Both the position numbers and the translations under genes were made by a program. A stretch of 64,000 nucleotides of DNA. It comes from Linanthus parryae. Taxonomy: Eukaryota > Streptophyta > Magnoliopsida > Ericales > Polemoniaceae. The DNA lies in assembly GCA_023055425.1 (NCBI GenBank), contig JALGPY010000001.1, forward strand, positions 135,743,368 to 135,807,367. Reading direction: 5' to 3'. Positions 57,764 through 64,000 of this stretch are shown piece by piece; positions within the stretch are counted from its first letter, which is position 1, and the number at the start of each line of letters is the position of its first letter. Under the pieces are notes generated by a model. That model saw nothing but the letters and a program-made list of their open reading frames with translations, searched no databases and was not told where the DNA came from.

Positions 57764-59135
57764 GCAGATGTTTCGCTGGATCATTCGAGATCGTAATTTC
57801 GCGGCTGTGCCATCTTGACGGATGGGCTTGCAGTCGGTCGTTGTAAATCACGTTCACAACTTTGCTATCGTAACAGATAGTTTTTAACAGATCAATTAAG
57901 ATCATTGAGTGGTGCGAATTGCTATCATAGAAGATAGGCTTTATTAGAGTTCTCCCAAATGAGATAGTTTCTCGCATAAATTGCTATCGCAGCAGATAGA
58001 CCTTTAGAAGATCTAGCAAGATGATTCTGCAGTTACGTTGCCATCGTAACAGACGGGCTTGGGTGATCAACTAAAATCACTTTGCGTATAAATTGCTATC
58101 GTAACAGATAGGCTTAAGAAGATCATATAAGATCGCATTTGTTTAAACCGCTATCGTGGTAGATAGGATTTTGATGATCGATTGAGATCGTTTTTTTGTA
58201 TTTTGCTGCTATCGTAAGAGATAGGCTTTGGATGATCACTTAAGATCGCATTTGCATTGGCTGCCATCGTAAGGGATGGGCTTTGGATGATCAATTAAGA
58301 TCGTATCTGTGTTGACCGCTATCGTGAGAGATAGGCTTTGATGATCACTTAAGATCGCATTTGCGTTTGGCTGCTATCGTAAGAGATAGGCTTTAGATGA
58401 TCAATTAAGATCGTATGTGTTGACTGCTATCGTAAGAGATAGGCTTTGATGATCACTTAAGATCGCATTCGCGTTTGCCTGCTATCGTAAGAGATAGGCT
58501 TTAGATGATCAATTAAGATCGTATGTGTTGACTGCTATCGTGAGAGATAGGCTTTGATGATCACTTAAGATCGCATTCGCGTTTGCCTGCTATCGTAAGA
58601 GATAGGCTTTAGATGATCAATTAAGATCGTATGTGTTGACTGCTATCGTGAGAGATAGGCTTTGATGATCACTTAAGATCGCATTCGCGTTTGGCTGCTA
58701 TCGTAAGAGATAGGCTTTAGATGATCAATTAAGATCGTATGTGTTGACTGCTATCGTGAGAGATAGGCTTTGATGATCACTTAAGATCGCATTCGCGTTT
58801 GGCTGCTATCGTAAGAGATAGGCTTTAGATGATCAATTAAGATCGTATGTGTTGACTGCTATCGTGAGAGATAGGCTTTGATGATCACTTAAGATCGCAT
58901 TCGCGTTTGGCTGCTATCGTAAGAGATAGGCTTTAGATGATCAATTAAGATCGTATTTGTATTTGCTGCTATCGTAAGAGATAGGCTTTGATGATCACTT
59001 AAGATCGCATTCGCGTTTGGCTGCTATCGCAAGAGATAGGCTTTAGATGATCGATTAAGATCGCGTTTGCTATCGTAAGAGATAGGCTTTGATGATCAAT
59101 GAAGATCGCGTTTGTATTTGCTGCTATCGCAGCGA
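57764..59135 (+). repeat. Tandem array with 108-bp dimeric unit
   Basis: Monomers of about 53 and 55 bp alternate, forming a 108-bp dimer that is most uniform between about 58,370 and 58,990 and decays at both edges. Each monomer contains a small hairpin CTATCGTAAGAGATAG followed by GATGATC(A/C)A/CTTAAGATC. It lies between the 3' ends of the two convergent genes. Tat-type elements are known to carry such arrays in the region before the 3' LTR and to seed satellite DNA. Confidence 0.95.
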
Positions 59136-59347
59136 ATAAATCATTGTTAACAGCAATAACAAATTAAATAGAGCAATATAAACGGCTAGAAATACGAATT
59201 TCTCATTTGGGAGAATTCTTTTATTATAACACTCTCACATGGGAGAGATAGGATTACAATCCTCTCATATGGGAGAGGAGATTGCGTCAATCATAGCCAC
59301 ATGAGACATTAAGCAACGTTATCATAAAACGTATGAAATAAGAGAAG
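59136..59347 (-). other. pol 3' flank with short palindromes
   Basis: Three 'ctcayatgggagag'-like motifs near 59,195-59,275 directly downstream (minus strand) of the pol stop codon. Confidence 0.5.
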
Positions 59348-62284
59348 TTAAGGATAGTACTTCTTGATCCAGCGCATGTTGACTGAGCTTGGAGTTGAGG
59401 TTGTGCCGTGCAACCTTCGTATGCTGCAGTAGCCACTATCGAAGACTTCTGTGACTTCGAAGGGTCCTTCCCAATTAGCTGCGAACTTTGGATGAGTTGC
59501 TTCTCGCATGCAGTGGTCAGATGCGCGCAAGACCAGGTCGCCAACTGCGAAATCCCGTCGCTGGACTGTCTTGTTATAGGCGCGAGCGATTCTTTCTTGG
59601 TACCGCTTGTTAGTCCTTTTGGCTTGTTCTCGCTTTTCTTCCAGCAAGACTAAATCATGATCACGTTGATTTTCATAGAGTGCATGGAAGGCCAGCCTTG
59701 CCGAATTGACTCTGACCTCCGCAGGTACTACAGCTTCGGCCCCATAACATAGTAGAAATGGCGAGGCCCCTGTAGGTGTCCTTGGAGAAGTTCTGTAGGC
59801 CCACAGAGCTATGTTAAGGGAGTCGGCCCACTTCTTGTGGTCATCTGCGACCATCTTGCTCAGAATTCTCAACAGCGTTTTGTTAGTTGCTTCGGCTTGT
59901 CCGTTTCCCTTTGGATAATAGGGGGTAGAGCATATCTGCCTGATATTGTACTCCGCGAGTTTCGTAGCTACCTGACGATTAACAAAAGGAGTACCGTTAT
60001 CTGAAAGAATGGTATTTGGGATTCCGAACCTCCATACGATGTTTTCCTGGATGAAGTTAACCACAGCCAGCGCGTTTGCTGTCTTCAGTGGTATTGCTTC
60101 CACCCATTTGGTGAACAGCTCGGTTGCAGTGAGAATGAAATGGTTCCCATGTGACGTTGGTCGGATGGGGCCGATGAAGTCCAAAGCCCATGTGTGAAAT
60201 GGCCATGGCGTCCCTAATGCATGTAGATCCACGGCTGGAGCGTGTACTAGGTTTCCTTTGAATTGGCATTCTTGGCAGCGTCGCACCTTGGTGCGGCAAT
60301 CGACTTCCATCGTGGGCCAGAAGTATCCGATTGAGAGGAGCTGTCTGCACAATTTCGCACCTCCCTGGTGTTCCACCTGATGAGAAAGGTCCATGACTTC
60401 TTGTGCTTCCCTGCCGTCTAGGCATCGCAGCAAGTTACCCTCATGACCTTTTCGCCAAAGCAGGTTTTCCTGGACCACGTATCGAGAAGCTTTCCTCTTC
60501 AATTTATCGGCTTCCTTTCTCGATTCGGGTACGGTGCCCTGGGTGAGGAATTCGAACAATGGCTTCCTCCAGTCTGTGTCGTCATCGGTTAGAGCGATGA
60601 GTAGAGAATCTTTGATTAGTGCGCAACTTTCGCACTTCCCTTGTATCAGGGCTGCAGCTGTTGACATGCTTGGCCAATGAATGCCATATCTCTGAGCTTT
60701 CCTGTAGATTGACACCTCGCTTTCTCCGCAAGCGTGTTGGTGAATCTTTTCTAACAGCTGTTGTCCCTCTTGCTCGGAGACACATCGCATGAGTATTCCT
60801 CCAGGACCCTTGTAGTAAAGGGTGTTGTCGTGGATGCAATATCCTTTCGTGAGTGCCCAGCTTTCGCTGCTGGTCCCTTTCGCAATAGCTTGCAGGATTG
60901 CTTTTCGCCAGTCTGCGTCATCCATGCGTTCGTCGTCGCACACATCTTCTGTTAATGCCGACGATGTTCGCACTTCGATGGAAATCCTTGCGGGGCATTT
61001 GTCTATGCTGACCTTAGATCCCAGAGTCGCTAAGGCGTCTGCATGCCTGTTGTCCGCTCGGGGCTTGTGCTCGTATTTCACGTCGCAGAATTGCTGCATC
61101 AGCTTTTGCACTAGGGTGCGGTATGGCAGGAGGTTGATCTCCTTTAAACCATATTCGCCCGAGGCCTGCTTAACAATCAGTTTGGAATCTCCCATGACTG
61201 TTAAGTTGCTCACTTCCAAAGCTTTCGCCGCACGGAGCCCCGCGATAAGAGCCTCGTATTCTGCCTCGTTGTTCGTGACTGCGAAGTTGAGTTTTGCGGA
61301 CATCTGTATGACTTCCCCGTCCGGCTTTGTCAAGACTATCCCAATGCCTCCGCCTTTTCTGGTTGACGAACCGTCGAAGTGGAGGGTCCAATAGGGCACG
61401 TCGATCGCATAGATTTCAGGGCCTTCGAGCTCTTCCTCGATCACAGGTTCGTGACTGTTGTCGGGAAACTGTGCCAACAGATCTGCTACCGCCTGCGACT
61501 TGATTGCTCTCGGTTTTACGCATGTGATATCGTATTGAGAGATGGTCATGTACCATTTCGCCAATCTCCCGCCCGGAGTAGTGTGAGTTAGCAAGTATCG
61601 TATGGGGTCGCTTTTGGTGACCACCACTACTTTGTGCGATGCAAAATAGTGTCTCAACTTCTCTATTACGAAGAATAAAGCAAGGCAATGACGTTCGATG
61701 TCTGTGTACCTTGATTCAGCAGGCTGCACAATGCGAGAGATGTAATAGATGGGCCTCTCTTGGCCTTCATACACCTGAGCCAAGAGTGCTCCTATAGATT
61801 TCCTTGTCGATGTAAGGTATAGCAGAAGCGGTGATCCCAGTTGAGGCGCGATCATTATCTTTGGGGATGTGAGTAGCTCCTTTAGCTTTTCGAATGCGGC
61901 TTCGTGATCAGGAGCCCAGTTGTACGCGGCGTCCTTCTTGAGAAGAGTGCTGAAACAGCATGTGATTTCGGCGATTGCTGGGATGAATCTCCGCAAATAT
62001 GACAATTTTCCCAAGAATGTTTTCAAGGTAATTTGGTTGTGAGGTGGCGTCATGCTGGTGATGGCTGACACTTTCGCAGGGTCAGGCTCGATCCCTTGGC
62101 GATGGACTACGCATCCCAAAAACTTCCCCGAGGTCACGCCGAATGCGCATTTCATGGGGTTCATTTTCAGTTGAAAGCTCCTGCATCTGTTGAACACCTT
62201 TCGCGGGTCTGCAAGGTGATCTGCTTCATGCTTAGATTTGACTACCAGGTCATCCACATAGAATTCCACTTCTTTGTGCATCAT
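59348..62284 (-). CDS. pol: RT C-terminal part, dual RNase H, integrase
   Basis: 978 codons, open throughout. Residues 1-105 are the C-terminal part of the reverse transcriptase, with catalytic YVDD (FYVDDLVVKS). About 120-275 is the usual gypsy RNase H, but the Asp-containing motif reads YLTSTRKSIGALL, so it lacks the first catalytic Asp. About 298-425 is an archaeal-type RNase H with an apparently complete active site (LHFDGSS, NNEAEYEAL, GDSKLIV, HADALA). After a linker with two zinc-finger-like modules (about 480-545 and 600-670; the second has H-x3-H and CQEC) comes the integrase core with D (LDFIG), D (LSDNGTPF) and E (GQAEATNK). The C-terminal domain ends at KKYYP. It converts the RNA genome into DNA and inserts it. 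A frameshift at its 5' end separates it from the first half of the reverse transcriptase. Confidence 0.93.
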   Translation of the reverse strand: MMHKEVEFYVDDLVVKSKHEADHLADPRKVFNRCRSFQLKMNPMKCAFGVTSGKFLGCVVHRQGIEPDPAKVSAITSMTPPHNQITLKTFLGKLSYLRRFIPAIAEITCCFSTLLKKDAAYNWAPDHEAAFEKLKELLTSPKIMIAPQLGSPLLLYLTSTRKSIGALLAQVYEGQERPIYYISRIVQPAESRYTDIERHCLALFFVIEKLRHYFASHKVVVVTKSDPIRYLLTHTTPGGRLAKWYMTISQYDITCVKPRAIKSQAVADLLAQFPDNSHEPVIEEELEGPEIYAIDVPYWTLHFDGSSTRKGGGIGIVLTKPDGEVIQMSAKLNFAVTNNEAEYEALIAGLRAAKALEVSNLTVMGDSKLIVKQASGEYGLKEINLLPYRTLVQKLMQQFCDVKYEHKPRADNRHADALATLGSKVSIDKCPARISIEVRTSSALTEDVCDDERMDDADWRKAILQAIAKGTSSESWALTKGYCIHDNTLYYKGPGGILMRCVSEQEGQQLLEKIHQHACGESEVSIYRKAQRYGIHWPSMSTAAALIQGKCESCALIKDSLLIALTDDDTDWRKPLFEFLTQGTVPESRKEADKLKRKASRYVVQENLLWRKGHEGNLLRCLDGREAQEVMDLSHQVEHQGGAKLCRQLLSIGYFWPTMEVDCRTKVRRCQECQFKGNLVHAPAVDLHALGTPWPFHTWALDFIGPIRPTSHGNHFILTATELFTKWVEAIPLKTANALAVVNFIQENIVWRFGIPNTILSDNGTPFVNRQVATKLAEYNIRQICSTPYYPKGNGQAEATNKTLLRILSKMVADDHKKWADSLNIALWAYRTSPRTPTGASPFLLCYGAEAVVPAEVRVNSARLAFHALYENQRDHDLVLLEEKREQAKRTNKRYQERIARAYNKTVQRRDFAVGDLVLRASDHCMREATHPKFAANWEGPFEVTEVFDSGYCSIRRLHGTTSTPSSVNMRWIKKYYP

Positions 62285-63084
62285 GTCGGGAATAGAGCCA
62301 TCATGGCCCGCTGATAGGTTGCGTCTGCGTTCTTAAGACCGAATGGCATTACCGTGTAGTTGAATACCCCCACGGGAGTGATGAATGCAGTTTTCCTTGC
62401 ATCTTCGGGATCCATCTTGATTTGATTGTACCCGCTGAAGCCGTCCATGAAACTGAACATGCGATGGCCTGCCGTTGAATCAATGAGCAAATCGATGTTA
62501 GGCAGTGGGAAATCGTCCTTAGGGCAGAAGCGATTGAGATCTCGGAAGTCCACGCAGATGCGGAGCTGTCCGTTCTTCTTCACCACTGGCACGATGTTGG
62601 CCAACCATGTGGGATGGTGATTTGGCTCTATGAACTTGGCGTCTAGGAGTTTGACAATTTCCTGCTTGATCTTCACGTTGAGCTCTGGCCTGAAGCTTCT
62701 GGTGCTTTGCTTGACCGGTTTAGACCCTGGGATGATGTCTAAACGGTGCATGGTGATGCTCGTGTCCAGACCCGGCATCTCATCATATTCCCATGCGAAC
62801 ACGTCCTTGTATTCAGTTAGGAGCTGCAGCAGTCCTTGTTCCTCTTCGCTTGTGAGGTCCGCACTCAGGAAGACTGGCCTTTTCTTTTCCTCGTTCGGGC
62901 TGAGGAACACTTCCTTTAGCTCTTGCTTTTGTGGTCTTGGCCTGTCTTCCATGCATTCGGGCGCTTCTTTGAGTTTCTCATCTGGAGTGCCCTGTGTTGG
63001 CTCTTCTGTCAGCGCATCTTGCTCGATTTGATTGATTTGCCCAGGGACACCCCCATGCCCGTGTGAGGACGTCCCCGCGCACCT
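62281..63084 (-). pseudogene. pol: reverse transcriptase N-terminal part, frame-broken at both ends
   Basis: Continues in the same frame as the protease region after a single TGA (63,085-63,087). It contains the fingers and palm start of a gypsy reverse transcriptase: PVKQSTRSFRPE, VPVVKKNGQLRICVDFRDLN (first catalytic Asp in the palm follows in FMDGFSGYNQI) and MPFGLKNADATYQRAM. The frame ends at 62,281 because one base appears missing in the Leu-Phe-His-Asp region (about 62,285-62,292), just before the YVDD half. Confidence 0.9.
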
Positions 63085-64000
63085 TCATATGCGATAGCAT
63101 TTCTTCCCGTTGGCGTAGAAGCTCTCTATCTCCTTACCCTCGGGGTCATGCTTTGCGATCCTCTTCAGAGTGTACACATTCTTCCGATGATATGCGATGC
63201 GCGGCGCCTCTTCGTGTGTAGGCGGCTTTTCCTTGGCATCTCCCCTTGTCACCATCACGCCCGCAGGTGACTGGTCCTTGATGTCCTCCCAGAGAGGTAA
63301 AGGAGTAGGGTTGAATGGTCCGGGTGTTTGCTCGTCCGCCATCTCGGTGAACCACACCGCCTCGCTGAGATGTGCTTCGTCCAAGTTGAACGGGTTAGTT
63401 GAGGCCGGTATCTCGACAATCCTGTCGTTCCAGATAGCTTTCATCACCTGGTGAGCCGTCGAAGGGATTGCGTCAAAGCGATGAATCCAGGCCCGACCTA
63501 TGATCATGTGATATGTGGTGTTCGCGTCTATGACATAGAACTTCGCCGAGCACTTGATTTTACCGATCTGAACGCCCAGGCGGATCCATCCGATCGTCAT
63601 TCTAGAATCGCTTCTGAATCCCACCAGCGGGGATGGACGCTTGACTACCTTGTGCTCGGGGATCCCTGCTAGCTTCAGTGTGTGGAGTGGAACAACATTG
63701 ACCGCTGCTCCTCCATCGACGAATGCTCGCTTGAATTCGACGCCGTTGATGATGGCGGTCACGTACAGGGGCCTCTGGTGGCTCGCATCTGTCTTCTTGT
63801 CGCTGGCAGAAAAGGTCATAATCTTTTCTGTGAAACGGGACGCCCTGACGACTTTTCCGTTGGAGACCACGAGGTCCTCCTCGTAGTCCTCTGCTACCCT
63901 TAAGATTGCTTTTGTCATGTCCGTTCGACATTTTTCAGAGAAGTTCATCTCGTTGAAGAATTTGTCGAAGCCATGCGACCCTTTCATGCGGTCGGCACGC
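63085..64000 (-). pseudogene. pol: protease region, 5' end outside the window
   Basis: Open from the window edge to a TGA at 63,085-63,087. A retropepsin-like motif FVDGGAAVNVVPLHTLKLAG lies about 90 residues after the first Met in the window, and a second conserved segment (MIIGRAWIHRF) follows about 70 residues later, matching the flap/second half of plant gypsy proteases. The D-S/T-G triad reads DGG. The preceding residues should be the gag end or linker. Confidence 0.85.

Larger units (their letters stand above)
50766..64000 (-). mobile_element. Large Ty3/gypsy Tat-type retrotransposon with antisense PMD gene
   Basis: Minus-strand element, at least 13.2 kb, whose 5' LTR and gag are outside the window. 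Order in its own direction: protease, reverse transcriptase, RNase H, second (archaeal-type) RNase H, integrase, tandem array, antisense spliced gene, purine tract, 3' LTR. Two RNase H domains and an extra frame between pol and the 3' LTR are hallmarks of the Tat lineage. The left border is at 50,766; the preceding CTAGT (50,761-50,765) should be repeated after its 5' LTR. It is inserted in a copia gag. Confidence 0.93.

Noticed and set aside
57764..59135. Regularly spaced repeats that might suggest a CRISPR array
   Set aside because: The units are contiguous with no unique spacers, alternate as 53/55-bp monomers, and lie in a plant retrotransposon; this is a satellite-type tandem array.

Overview
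The window is nuclear DNA of a flowering plant, most likely a eudicot. It has GT-AG introns, long AT-rich intergenic DNA, plant-specific gene families and dense layers of plant transposable elements. Nothing in the sequence fixes the species. Only three ordinary host genes look intact: two tandem exostosin-type GT47 glycosyltransferases (16,728-19,699 and 22,631-28,919, same strand, same four-exon plan) and one intronless NTF2+RRM protein of the G3BP type (42,453-43,679). A fourth host locus, an EFR/Xa21-type LRR receptor kinase (about 4,150-7,574), is a pseudogene split by a solo LTR.

Layout. 1-3,300: a copia LTR inserted into the LTR of a gene-poor LTR element. 3,381-8,821: hAT MITE, receptor-kinase pseudogene with solo LTR, and a LINE-type insertion with a 12-bp target duplication. 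9,524-15,172: five short Helitrons tail to head in alternating subtypes, one split by a 4-kb CACTA element. 16.5-29 kb: the GT47 pair, whose introns carry SINEs, a Stowaway MITE, a Helitron and a 1.2-kb tandem duplication. 29.4-32.2 kb: a Helitron and a MULE nested in a MULE. 32.3-39.9 kb: a 7.4-kb non-autonomous gypsy element inside a Stowaway MITE. 40.6-41.7 kb: decayed gypsy integrase. 42.3-43.7 kb: the NTF2-RRM gene. 45.6-46.5 kb: a hAT element with a solo LTR inside it. 46.5-50.8 kb: gypsy and copia remnants plus another solo LTR.

50,766-64,000 (running off the right edge) is a large Ty3/gypsy element of the Tat type on the minus strand, inserted into a copia gag. Its pol has protease, reverse transcriptase, a degenerate RNase H, a second archaeal-type RNase H and integrase; it is broken by one in-frame stop and one frameshift. 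On the opposite strand, between pol and the 3' LTR, it carries a six-exon gene of about 1,298 codons with a plant mobile domain and a coiled-coil tail. All five introns are 78-83 nt, GT-AG and keep the frame. A hairpin-bearing tandem array (108-bp dimer) lies between the two convergent genes. This element is the most interesting system in the window.

Three LTR copies of this family occur (two are solo LTRs with perfect 5-bp duplications). They share a GC-rich hairpin whose arms differ between copies while pairing stays perfect. Many element borders here are supported by visible target-site duplications, so the relative order of insertions can be read directly.
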